Source: Halopseudomonas sabulinigri (lineage in GTDB: Bacteria > Pseudomonadota > Gammaproteobacteria > Pseudomonadales > Pseudomonadaceae). From it: DNA of 64,000 nt. Positions 7,401 to 14,557 of this stretch are shown piece by piece. The number at the start of each line of letters is the position of its first letter. Position 1 is the stretch's first letter. Both the position numbers and the translations under genes were made by a program. A model generated the notes under the pieces. That model saw only the letters and a program-made list of their open reading frames with translations, had not been told where the DNA came from and searched no databases. The stretch lies in contig DRHT01000031.1 of the NCBI GenBank assembly GCA_011053055.1, positions 1 through 64,000 on the forward strand, in the 5' to 3' direction.

Positions 7401-9298
7401 TCGCCCTGACTTACCAGCTGCCCCTGTTGGCGGTTGTCGAGCTGGTCAGCTTGGACATCAAGCAGGTTACTACTGGCCAGCATGCCGGCACGATTATCTA
7501 CTTTGCCTGTAATCTGGGCTTGCAGGGACTGGCCAGCACTGAGGTCACCTTGCTGGTTGTCCAGCGCGTCTGCCCTCAGGTTCAGATTGCCATTGGCTAC
7601 CAGGGTGCCAGTGTGGTTATCAACTGCACCGTCGGCTTGCAGATCCAGATCGCCGCGGGCGACCACCGCGCCTTGCTGGCTGTTGTCCAGATCGTCCACG
7701 CGGACCAGCATATCTTCGTTGCTGATCACCGCACCTTGGTCACTGTTGTTCAGCCGACCGGCCACCTGCAATGCCAGGCTGCCTTGGCTGGATAGCGTGC
7801 CCAGACCGCTGTTATCCAGCTGGCTGGCGGATATATCCAGATGCTCAACAGCACCTACCTGACCGCCGCGGTTATCCATATGATCCGCTTCGATGCTCAT
7901 ACGCGTGTTGCCGATGACTTCCCCGCCACGATTATCAATGCTATCTGCGACGACTATATTCATGGCTTGGCCAGCGCTTAGCAGGCCTTCGGTATTGTTC
8001 AGCGAAACGGCATCCAGCTTCAGCTCGCCTTCGGCAATGATCTGGCCGTCGTGATTAATTACTTGCTTGCTGCTGACCTGTACCGATTCTTTTGCGGCCA
8101 GCGTGGCACTGCTGTTGTCCAGCGTCTGCGTTTGAACTTCCAGTTTGCCGGAGGCCACAACCAGCCTGGCGTTGCCCAGATGATCAACCGTTATGGCGAT
8201 ATCTGCCTGTGGTGTACGGCTACCGTCCAGGCCAATACCCGCTTCCATAATGCCGTGGTTATACAGTTCTTTAGCCTGAATACTCTGGCTGCCGCCGCTG
8301 GCGAGGCTGCCAGTTACATCCAGCACATTCGCAGCTTGTAGCTGCACATCGCCATCGGCATAACCCTGGGCCAGGTTGATGTCCTGCCCGGCGAGATTCA
8401 GATCGCCACTGCTAGCCACACCGGCAACGCTCAGTTGGCCGTTAACATCAATACTGATATCCCCCGCGCTGGCTGCTACGTCTCCAGCCAATCGCACGCC
8501 AACACCGTGCTCGGTGCCTACCAGGCGGATGGACCCGGCATACATGCCGCCGAGGGCCGAACTATCCACAGCTAGCACTGGCTTTGGACTACCGTCGTCA
8601 GCCTTGGGGTTAGCGCTGAGCGTGTCGGCGTCTACCTCGTTGCGGCCGGTAATGACGTTCAATTGGTTGGCATGCAAGTCCGCGTTGATACGCACACTGC
8701 GGGTAATCAGGTCGAACTGATCCAAATTGCTGGCGTTAAGACCCGCGCCTTCAACCGCAATCTCGCCCTGCTCAACATCAAAGCGCTGCAACTGGCCGTC
8801 TTCTATGATCGGCTGGCCGGTGCTCAAGCTCGCGCGCGGCGTATTGATAAACCCGCAACCGTCACAAGTGATGCCATGCGGGTTGGCGACGATCACGCCG
8901 GCTGCTTGTCCGGCCACTTCGGTATAGCCACGCAACTGGCTGGGGTTGGAGCCGGTGACCTCGTTTAGAATCAGGCCGGCGGCGCGGTTATCGAGATTGG
9001 GGTTGCCGTGTACCAGGCCGCCCAACTGCGTAGCTTGAGTAGCGCTGGTGGCGTTGTTGAGAATCAGCCCTTGCTGGCCAACGTTGTACTCACTGAATCG
9101 GTTGTGCGATAAACCATTGCTGTTTGGCGTGGCGATATTGATGACCGGCACGCCATTGCCGGCCTGGCCCAGACTGGTATTGCCGCCCGCGGCAGCATCC
9201 ACAGCCAGGTCCGCCGCCAGACTTACTACCGGGTTAAGCAGCAGCACCCCGATCAACAGGTTGGCAATATTCTTGAACAGGGGGCTATGCACATCCAT
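1451..9298 (-). CDS. cdiA: CdiA, giant two-partner-secreted filamentous toxin-delivery protein
   Basis: About 2,615 residues. An N-terminal signal segment is followed by the two-partner secretion (haemagglutination activity) domain to about residue 290, with NPHGIT and FINTPR motifs. Tandem 20-residue beta-helix repeats (LDN-x-G-x-L type, FHA-1) run to about 1,050. A non-repetitive receptor-binding-like part spans about 1,120-1,450, and further beta-helix repeats (FHA-2) about 1,490-1,850. A hydrophobic pretoxin/DUF637-type region spans about 1,970-2,170 (HALMGG, GGDFATGA). STQYNFLNH stands near 2,220 where VENN is usual. The last 87 residues are the likely toxin, with GGHAFEKH, GRTAYWD, GTVVIRNP and GTAFRP. 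Three in-frame ATGs exist; AAGGA at 9308-9312 is best spaced (9 bp) for the one at 9298, rather than 9307. Exported by CdiB from the upstream gene. Confidence 0.9.
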   Translation of the reverse strand: MDVHSPLFKNIANLLIGVLLLNPVVSLAADLAVDAAAGGNTSLGQAGNGVPVINIATPNSNGLSHNRFSEYNVGQQGLILNNATSATQATQLGGLVHGNPNLDNRAAGLILNEVTGSNPSQLRGYTEVAGQAAGVIVANPHGITCDGCGFINTPRASLSTGQPIIEDGQLQRFDVEQGEIAVEGAGLNASNLDQFDLITRSVRINADLHANQLNVITGRNEVDADTLSANPKADDGSPKPVLAVDSSALGGMYAGSIRLVGTEHGVGVRLAGDVAASAGDISIDVNGQLSVAGVASSGDLNLAGQDINLAQGYADGDVQLQAANVLDVTGSLASGGSQSIQAKELYNHGIMEAGIGLDGSRTPQADIAITVDHLGNARLVVASGKLEVQTQTLDNSSATLAAKESVQVSSKQVINHDGQIIAEGELKLDAVSLNNTEGLLSAGQAMNIVVADSIDNRGGEVIGNTRMSIEADHMDNRGGQVGAVEHLDISASQLDNSGLGTLSSQGSLALQVAGRLNNSDQGAVISNEDMLVRVDDLDNSQQGAVVARGDLDLQADGAVDNHTGTLVANGNLNLRADALDNQQGDLSAGQSLQAQITGKVDNRAGMLASSNLLDVQADQLDNRQQGQLVSQGDISLRATELTNADGVLYAKGKATLQLNGQLDNSQGGLLLADQGLNLDANSLDNRDGTIQATGGLLSMVLAAHLNNTNGLLLAGDGALDIQADEIDNQSGVITSLKGLLHSSSRAFNNRSGNLQAQDVDLKVTQNLNNDLGHIAAISGDLTLDAQRVSNMHGALFARQLLTISAEQLNNNDSLLALFMGTESDYQLQDWIVFYREMLEHNWEGFVATSIAQGLEPFLGDTSVTRQQELLAVLDAIEQDPQAWEQASLIHAERIELGVNQLSQTVTSKILAEGQLQGSGQNWTNHGFIASDGALELALTGHYDSYGTLASVDQLDLSAGSLDLELGDQDIGGILGGSDVAVQVAGTLNNNGQLTAMGDLAVQATAIDNLGVLGAADQLQVTSDRLYNNLGLLFSGQNMLLQVDQLINHDADIYSLAGLRLSGRDPATRAQRLDNVSGTIESAGDMLLNVETLNNRKDVFREEQVQLEGEITIRCYDCSGDKHNVDYIGREVFESRVVEDSPAALLHSGGKLSIEAGDVVNQFSTLSASGDLHIQAGTLSNLGAVGGRTERTRTWNTGRITDGTDERFRHSYIYPYVREELPKELPLEALARFNMVSDVSIVTPLDANAPAVIQAGGNLLIEATQDLQNSRAVGNDLPAWHDDPTRNEIAIALEDIIKVQINAQLPPDLQQQQVNPLTLPGFSLPDGQQGLFRLVQTPSGSAPDAVVPSGVNVPSAGNHRYLIETNPALTNLGQFLGSDYLLTQLGLDPEQTLKRLGDGLYEQRMLRDAITARTGARFLAGLTNDEAMYRYLMDNALASQTALNLTLGLALTAEQVAALTHDIVWLEEHEVMGEKVLVPVLYLAQAEGRLAANGALIQGQDVTLISGGDLANQGTLRATENLSIVAPNIDNSGLLQAHERVQLIAQNSILNARGGIIAGNNVALSAGDDVLNERTATYYDNESRRAREAGTILDSAARIEAANDLSIQAGGDLINLGSTLQAGGDASLSAGQDLVIGAVEESSASLRKDRRHHWENSQVTQHGSEVDVGGSLQASAGNDLMVIASNVEAGEDLTLNAQGDLVVAAAANEEHSEYRYRSSDKKITSERSNVEQQAAELVAGGDISLIAGENLAVVASRIEAAQKAYLVAGDQLALIAAENLDHSFYEKKTEGSFGRKSSRSDTVTRVTQQGSAITTGGDLALTSGGDQTYQAAELTSGADLALTSGGAITFEGVMDLHQESHEKSKDSWAWVSSEGNGFTDETLRQTQIVVKGEVAIHAVEGLNIDLREINQVTVSETIDAMVEADPGYAWIKAMEERGDVDWRLVQEIHDSFDYSHSGLGVGAQLVIAIVMAAIVGPAMATWAAGAMGTGVAASAAVGAVSVSAATNATVSVINNRGDLGAVFKDVTSSDAMKGYVVAGVTAGLTAGVYDNVLSTKTNPLTQKVVVDLGTASGVARFAANQALQGATSTALYRVLGEDSDFSQVLTSSLVNTFAAFGFNLVGDIGDTYNLDPGSAEKVALHALMGGLASEAYGGDFATGALAAGVNELFVADLNAQFASLPDDQRTALLTMSSQLVGVLAAGALDSDGDGSQLETGAWVARNSTQYNFLNHEDVELLAEKAEGCVDRGDCEQVEADLLVISDKNRARLAACEVNGNCAAIMKEISAGQAAMDGLRGEASAIAENTFSSRQIADRIQSQQAVVSEGERELSEYAERTQRDYADGMLRLSQNPEAIEAWLQAAAMDGYLLELGQQLVSAEADLSAMNGMSDEFLDMHAPGWREYRNQMLVSTGYVKDGAALVGDILEPDLLDAIGPAAKAARILGVFAAMDKAGRIVPDPLLAMKTKLDELVAGKPPIAAELAPFRQSAEGRLREEVRQANLVVGRGAKGADEATSLANGARLRGQLTGQEISGGHAFEKHVIQQGEFKSLGITTREQFATHIENVVNNPSSFRQLNGGRTAYWDDVSGTVVIRNPKAIDGGTAFRPTNGKAYFEGLR

Positions 9299-9322
9299 GG
9301 TCATCATTCCTTGATAAACAGA

Positions 9323-11011
9323 TCAGAAAAACAGGTCAAAACGGAAGTAGACCGGGTGCTCTGCGCGGTCAATTACATCGGGTCGCGATAACGACTGCGC
9401 CAGGGTAAGACTGGCGGCGATATGCGGCCCACGCGCAGACAGCTCAAGAGCGTTACCAGCCAAGCGCCCATGCCGGTTGGCGTTGTAGCGCGTACCACTG
9501 ATCACACCCAGGTCATAGCCAAGGGCAATACCCACTTCATTCAGCCAGGGATTGATTTGGGGCTGGGTAATTGCTTGCTGCCAGCGAACATTACTGCGCC
9601 AATACAGGCCGCTGTCGCCGCTGAGCGTCTGCTCTTTGAAACCGCGAATCGAGGCGAGACCGCCGAGGCTGATGCGCTGGGGCGAGAACAGAACGTCTTC
9701 GCTGTATTGGCCACTGATCAGGCTGTCGAGACTGAACCGCTGCCCCTTCAAAGTGATTGGTTGCAGATAGCTGGCGGTCAGGCTGTATTTGTCATAACGG
9801 GCGACCGGTTGGCTGCCTTGCGGGTGGTCATTGCCCTGAGCATCGAATGCACCGGTGCCATGCTGCCAGCCGATGTCGACGTTGGCGAAAGCCGTGCCCA
9901 CCCGGCGACCGTGGTTGCCGCCCAGCTGAAACTCGCTGATCCGATTGCTGGAATTGCTCAATAAGGTGCTTTGTAGATAGTTGCGAGTGCGCAGGTGCCC
10001 TACGCCGACGTTTAGTGCTGTCTTGCCGAGATTGTCCCGGTGTATCACACGTTCAGCAGTAAACTGGTGGCGCTTGCTTTCTCCGTCGCTTTCGTAAAGC
10101 AGTCCAGCAGCGGAGGCGCGGGTGCGGTAATAGTTTTGGCTATAGCTATAGTCAAAACTCCACCAGCCAAAAGGCAGGCTGTAGAACAGGCTCTGACTGG
10201 CAGAGTGGCGCCAGTGGTCGCTGACTGCATCTACACTGCCGCGTAACCGAAGCTGATCACCTAAACCCAACGGACTATCCCAATCCAGCCCGGCACTCCA
10301 CTGCTGTTCGCCGGTACTTTCCTGGCCATCGTTATGTCGGCTGAGTGAGGCATGCCAGGGTTTGCTGCGCTCACCCTGCAAGCGCACTCGGCTGCTGCCT
10401 GGCTGCTCGCCGGGCACCAACTCCAGCTGGGCTCGACGGGAAGGCAGTCGGCCTAGTTGATCGACCAACTGCTCCAGTTCACGCAAATTCAGACGCTCGC
10501 CTTCCTCGCCCGGAAACGTCATGGCCAGCTCTCTGTCACTGGCCAGCTCGGAACTGTCGAGCCCCTCAAGCCAGCCTTCAATGACCAGTACCTCAAGCTC
10601 ACCATCACTCAAATCCTGCTGGGGTAGATAGGCGCGGGAGGTAACGTAGCCGCGATCGAGATAGAAACCGGTGATGGTCTTGAGTACGTTGTTCAGCTCG
10701 CCGCTGCCCAGGCAACGTCCTAGAAACGGCGTAAGCAGCTCGTCTTGCTGAGCCTGGGTGATCAGGTTCGCACCACTCAGTTTGATGCTCTGGATGTCGA
10801 AACAGTGCCCTTCGGGCGTGACGACGGCAGGAGGTTGAGCTTGAGGCTTGCCGGGCAACTGTTGGAGCTCTTTAAGGCGGCGACGTTGCTCTTCCAGCAC
10901 GCGCTCCTGGCGCTCGCGAATCAGATCCCGGTCGCCGGGCAAGGCTTGGGCATGAGCGAGAACGCAATTGAACGAGAGTAAAAATACCAATAGCAACGCT
11001 GGCCGAATCAT
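9323..11011 (-). CDS. cdiB: CdiB, outer-membrane transporter of the TpsB/Omp85 superfamily
   Basis: 562 residues with a clear signal peptide ending near AHA-QA. A charged, arginine-rich linker (about 25-55) follows, then a ShlB-type POTRA domain (about 70-150, beginning CFDIQSIKLSG), a second periplasmic segment, and a 16-strand-type barrel. The conserved loop-6 signature is IRGF near residue 455, and the final residue is phenylalanine (FDLFF), as for outer-membrane barrels. It exports the CdiA product and anchors it at the cell surface. It ends 24 bp before the cdiA start codon I prefer, giving the order cdiB-cdiA-cdiI. The 247 bp upstream (11012-11258) hold no gene and no promoter I would call with confidence. 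The length and motifs are normal for the FhaC/ShlB family. Confidence 0.92.
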   Translation of the reverse strand: MIRPALLLVFLLSFNCVLAHAQALPGDRDLIRERQERVLEEQRRRLKELQQLPGKPQAQPPAVVTPEGHCFDIQSIKLSGANLITQAQQDELLTPFLGRCLGSGELNNVLKTITGFYLDRGYVTSRAYLPQQDLSDGELEVLVIEGWLEGLDSSELASDRELAMTFPGEEGERLNLRELEQLVDQLGRLPSRRAQLELVPGEQPGSSRVRLQGERSKPWHASLSRHNDGQESTGEQQWSAGLDWDSPLGLGDQLRLRGSVDAVSDHWRHSASQSLFYSLPFGWWSFDYSYSQNYYRTRASAAGLLYESDGESKRHQFTAERVIHRDNLGKTALNVGVGHLRTRNYLQSTLLSNSSNRISEFQLGGNHGRRVGTAFANVDIGWQHGTGAFDAQGNDHPQGSQPVARYDKYSLTASYLQPITLKGQRFSLDSLISGQYSEDVLFSPQRISLGGLASIRGFKEQTLSGDSGLYWRSNVRWQQAITQPQINPWLNEVGIALGYDLGVISGTRYNANRHGRLAGNALELSARGPHIAASLTLAQSLSRPDVIDRAEHPVYFRFDLFF

Positions 11012-11258
11012 TTCCCTTCCCTAGGTATATGGCAATCCAATATCAAGCGGCCGGCATTATTGGGGCAGAGCCTGGATATACCAATAGGGAAAAGACAGAA
11101 TTGCAAAGTGGCTCACACTATAAACACGCCACTCGTCCCAAGCTTCGAGTTTGGGCGCAGATGCTTTGCAAGAGGCGAGGCGAGTCACAGCCAAGAGCTG
11201 ATAAGTACCGCCCTTCACCCAGAAAAAAATGCTTCTGAAAATGCATGGAGAAAAACTC

Positions 11259-12044
11259 TCAATGCGAGTTGTTCAACCAGATATCCGGCCCACAGCAATC
11301 ATGACCAATCCCCTTAACAACGGTGACCTGAGCACCGGGAACGGCTTGCGCGGGCAACACGAAATGACTGGGCGGCACCTGCTGATCGACTTCGCCAAAA
11401 TAGAAACTGCGCTGTACGCCAGCTCGCCAGCCTGCCTGGTGTACAGGGTTGTGCGACGCAAACAGGCGCGTATACCCATGCAATTCGGTCCAGGCAACAA
11501 TATCCACTGGCGTTGATAGCGCGATTACCTCGTTGGTGCGTAGAACTCGTTCTGCCAACAGCAGCGCCAATACCCCACCGCCCGAGTGCCCTACCAAGGT
11601 AAGCGAGCTAATGTCCGGGCGCCTCTGCAACCATCCCTCAAGCGCCTCTGCCATGCTTTGCACTACCTCTTGCGAGTAACGTCCGTAGGTCCACAACATG
11701 GCATCACAGGGCTGAGCAGCGGCGGATTGGAAGTAACAGGGCCGGCCCAAATACAGCGCGGGACCGGGTGTCTGCTCCATCCACTCTAAAGCGATCAGCC
11801 GCGACGGCGTCGGATCTTCGGCAATAACGCGCCCACCCGCTCGCCATGGACGCCCGTCTCCCTCAATGAAGACGGTTGCATGGCGACCTGCAACCTGACG
11901 CTCAAAACCTTTCAGGCTAAAGCCACCGCCAACCAATGCGACAGTGCTCAGACCAGCGCGCTCGGCAGCTACATCCGCGTGCTCGGCTGGTGATGCGCAA
12001 CCACCCAGCAGAGCAAACAGCAACGCAAAACGGGTCGAGCGCAT
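11259..12044 (-). CDS. Alpha/beta-hydrolase lipoprotein of unknown substrate
   Basis: The longest open frame begins at 12284, but its first 80 codons overlap the preceding autotransporter gene. The ATG at 12044 opens a textbook lipoprotein signal (MRSTRFALLFALLGGCAS), with the lipobox cysteine at about residue 16, so I place the start there (261 aa). The fold shows a GxSxG nucleophile elbow in VGHSGGG and a late GIGHDCC that supplies the catalytic histidine. The protein should be anchored to a membrane facing the periplasm. It lies between the vWA autotransporter and cdiB, all in the same direction. Esterase or lipase activity is plausible; the substrate is unknown. Confidence 0.75.
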   Translation of the reverse strand: MRSTRFALLFALLGGCASPAEHADVAAERAGLSTVALVGGGFSLKGFERQVAGRHATVFIEGDGRPWRAGGRVIAEDPTPSRLIALEWMEQTPGPALYLGRPCYFQSAAAQPCDAMLWTYGRYSQEVVQSMAEALEGWLQRRPDISSLTLVGHSGGGVLALLLAERVLRTNEVIALSTPVDIVAWTELHGYTRLFASHNPVHQAGWRAGVQRSFYFGEVDQQVPPSHFVLPAQAVPGAQVTVVKGIGHDCCGPDIWLNNSH

Positions 12045-12073
12045 TACTGCGATCAGCCCGTTGGTCCAGTGAC

Positions 12074-12102
12074 CCACAGGGTGCGCAGAGCGCACCCTGT
12101 GG
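12074..12102 (-). terminator. Perfect 12-bp hairpin after the autotransporter gene
   Basis: CCACAGGGTGCG and CGCACCCTGTGG pair perfectly around a 5-base loop, starting 10 bp past the stop codon of the autotransporter gene. No T tract follows on either strand, so it may be a non-canonical terminator or an RNA-stability hairpin. Confidence 0.5.
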
Positions 12103-12111
12103 TGCCAAACA

Positions 12112-14172
12112 TCAGAAGCTTTGACGGAAGCGTGCCTCGATTGAGTATTCGTCGTAGTTGTCGTGACCAACCAAGGTTTCTGCGCGCAACGAGAGGCTCC
12201 GGTTATAGGCCATCGCTTTGGTGAGCCCCAGGCCAATCCGCCCATAATCGGTGCTCTGTGACTCCCCCTGGCTGACAAATACATTGCCTGGCGCGCTCAC
12301 AAAAGAAACCGGTACTGTCGTTTCGGTATCCTTGAACTCATGCTCCCATGCCAGACGAAGATCACCCGTCAGGCTCTCTGTTAGCTGATAAGCCGAGGTA
12401 AAGCCGAGCTCGGAAATCAGCGAATCAAAGCTGCTGTGGCTGACTCTCAATGCTGCCGCGCCGCCCTTTTCGGTAAAGCCATCTACCGACACATCGGTGT
12501 AATGGAGATAAGCGAAAGGCTCAAGCGTCAGGGAGCTCATCGGATAGGCTTTGGTCACACCAGCCGAAAGATTCCATATATCGCCTTTGGTGTTGCCTTC
12601 AACCATGCCGAACCCGGTGTCGCGATTGGTATCAAAATGAGCTCGACTGAAGCCCACGTTGCCTTCCAGATAGAAACCCTGACCCAGCTCATGGGAGCCA
12701 TAGGCAGCGATGCCGTAGGTATCGGTTTCGCTGTCGCCACCCACATCAGAGTAATCAGAATCGGAGGTTGAGTACGATAGTGCAGCGCCCACCTGAGTAG
12801 CATCGCTCAAATAGCGGTCTATACCGGCGACAAAAGTATAGGTTTTGCTGTCAAAACCGGGCGCGGCAGCAGAGCTATCGTATTCACCCTTGGTGTAGAT
12901 CCCCCGAATAAAGTACCCGACCTCGCCCTGCTCAGCCGAAGCCGCACCACCGCGGGCATACTCAAGGCGATCAGTTATATCCGAAGACAAGGCAACATTG
13001 CCGTTGTTGTAATCCATTACGTCAATGTCGCTGGTGGCAAACCCGTTGCGCCGCAGATCCGCCAAACGGTCGAGCACCACGCGGCGCACATTGCGGGTGT
13101 TTGAGACCGCTGTATGCAACATCTGGTTGACCTGATACTGAGTCAATTGGCTATATTGCTCCGGGCTGTCGAGCTCTTGGCCTATCGCCTGTAACTGGCT
13201 ATTGCCAGATCCGGCGATAGCCGAGCATATTTGCGCTGCAACGCCGTTGGCTGCGCCGCAATCAATACCGACAACCGGCACTTGGCCAACTGCAATATCT
13301 GCGACTAACTTGGCCAGTTCGCCACTGAGGGCTGCCAACGCCGTAGCATCAGTGTAAACACTGCGCAATCCATCGATATCCATAGCCGTACCACCACTGC
13401 GCAAAGCCAGCTCGGTGTAATCGGACTCGGTGGTGCCGTCGGCAGACGAAAGCACATAGCCTTGCACCTTGCTGATTACGCCGTTGCCATCTTTCACGTA
13501 GGCGTAGCCGGTGTCAGGATCACTGCCGACAACAGCAATCGCTGTGTTGCCGCTCTTGTCGGTGAAGCGCTGACTCACCACGGCGTGAACGACTGTCTTG
13601 TATTGAGCAAGCTGGCTTTGAATATAGCTCTTGTCGATCTCGGTCATGCCCGTTGGCAGATTGCTCGGATCAAGATTATAAAAGTCGTTATCACGATCTT
13701 CGTCGGTAATCAGCATGATGGAAGAACCGGCGGTGGGCCGGAACTGGAAATGCCGATACAGATAATCGATTGCGCGATAGCCATCCTCAGTACCGCCGCT
13801 AGTTTGCAGCTGATGAGTAACCGCATCAAAGTCTGCAGCGTTGCCCCATAGTGGGCTTGCATCGCTATCAAGAGACAAGTGACGGTAGAGCGCAGAGCCA
13901 TTTTCACGGCCAGCTTCGTTAGCGGATACGGTCTGCCCAGTATCGCCACCAAAGCCCAAAAGACCAAACTGGTTCAATGTTACATTTTGATCATTGAGGA
14001 GGCTGTCGAGGTTTTTGACGTAAGTGCCGATAAAGGCATTGTGCTCGCCAGACATCGAGCCTGACTCATCAATAGCTACGACCATATCGAGCGAGGTTGC
14101 TGCGTGTATTGCGGTACTGGTGATGGCTGCACTGATGAAGGTGGCCAGCAGGGTGGGCTTGGAAAAATTCAA
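12112..14172 (-). CDS. Autotransporter with a von Willebrand A passenger domain
   Basis: A TTG start at 14172, with ACGGAG nine bases upstream, gives a clean signal peptide (MNFSKPTLLATFISAAITST, cleaved near AIHA-A). A longer TTG start at 14214 would add a charged N-terminus and has no good ribosome site. Directly after the signal comes a vWA domain with an intact metal-site motif, DESGSMS, and later a DxD-type loop (ITDEDRD). The C-terminal 270 residues are an autotransporter beta-barrel (FVAGIDRY, YGIAAYGSHEL, AYLHYTDV) ending in the outer-membrane signature RFRQSF. Type V secretion of a metal-dependent adhesion domain is the likely role. The ligand is unknown. The length is 686 residues. 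Confidence 0.85.
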   Translation of the reverse strand: MNFSKPTLLATFISAAITSTAIHAATSLDMVVAIDESGSMSGEHNAFIGTYVKNLDSLLNDQNVTLNQFGLLGFGGDTGQTVSANEAGRENGSALYRHLSLDSDASPLWGNAADFDAVTHQLQTSGGTEDGYRAIDYLYRHFQFRPTAGSSIMLITDEDRDNDFYNLDPSNLPTGMTEIDKSYIQSQLAQYKTVVHAVVSQRFTDKSGNTAIAVVGSDPDTGYAYVKDGNGVISKVQGYVLSSADGTTESDYTELALRSGGTAMDIDGLRSVYTDATALAALSGELAKLVADIAVGQVPVVGIDCGAANGVAAQICSAIAGSGNSQLQAIGQELDSPEQYSQLTQYQVNQMLHTAVSNTRNVRRVVLDRLADLRRNGFATSDIDVMDYNNGNVALSSDITDRLEYARGGAASAEQGEVGYFIRGIYTKGEYDSSAAAPGFDSKTYTFVAGIDRYLSDATQVGAALSYSTSDSDYSDVGGDSETDTYGIAAYGSHELGQGFYLEGNVGFSRAHFDTNRDTGFGMVEGNTKGDIWNLSAGVTKAYPMSSLTLEPFAYLHYTDVSVDGFTEKGGAAALRVSHSSFDSLISELGFTSAYQLTESLTGDLRLAWEHEFKDTETTVPVSFVSAPGNVFVSQGESQSTDYGRIGLGLTKAMAYNRSLSLRAETLVGHDNYDEYSIEARFRQSF

Positions 14173-14557
14173 GGTGCGTTGCTCCGTCTCTTCTGGATCC
14201 GAAGCACGATTCAACGAGGCTCCGGGTCAATTCCTTTTCCGAAGGACCTAAACAAAACTGACGAACTCATACGCCAGCGACTTCATGTCTGCGGTGCTTC
14301 CTTAGCGCGTGCAGTCTACTCACTAACGCAGCCACGCAATCATGGCCTGCTTGTTTACTAATAGTGGGAAGAACAAAACGCGGGCGGATTCTGAGCTGGC
14401 ACTGCGCCACTTACAAGGCAAGGAGTGCCACATTGGCGAACTGAATCACAAACAGGAGAAATATTATTGAACTTTGGCGCCAGAGCTCGTGCGACGCTGG
14501 CGGTCAGCGTCATCAACACTCCACCGACCGCCAGGCGACCTGGGCGCACGCTCAACC
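14173..14557. other. Intergenic region between the ATPase and autotransporter genes
   Basis: No convincing gene. A 65-codon open frame at 14358-14555 on the minus strand lacks a ribosome site and family resemblance. A 9-bp perfect inverted repeat (CTGGCGGTC at 14497-14505, GACCGCCAG at 14526-14534) begins 24 bp past the stop codon of the ATPase gene and may end its transcript; it has no T tract. The promoter of the autotransporter gene should lie here but none is clear. Confidence 0.5.

Noticed and set aside
1583-9314. Many plus-strand open frames opposite cdiA
   Set aside because: They are antisense shadows of a repetitive coding sequence, with repeat-derived translations and no family resemblance.
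11012-11258. A promoter for the cdi operon
   Set aside because: Several AT-rich hexamers exist but none has both elements at proper spacing, so no call is made.
12045-12284. N-terminal extension of the lipoprotein hydrolase
   Set aside because: It overlaps the autotransporter's 3' end and its hairpin, and it would bury the lipoprotein signal.
14358-14555. A 65-codon open frame upstream of the secretion ATPase 3' end
   Set aside because: No ribosome site, no family resemblance, and it covers an inverted repeat that better fits a terminator.
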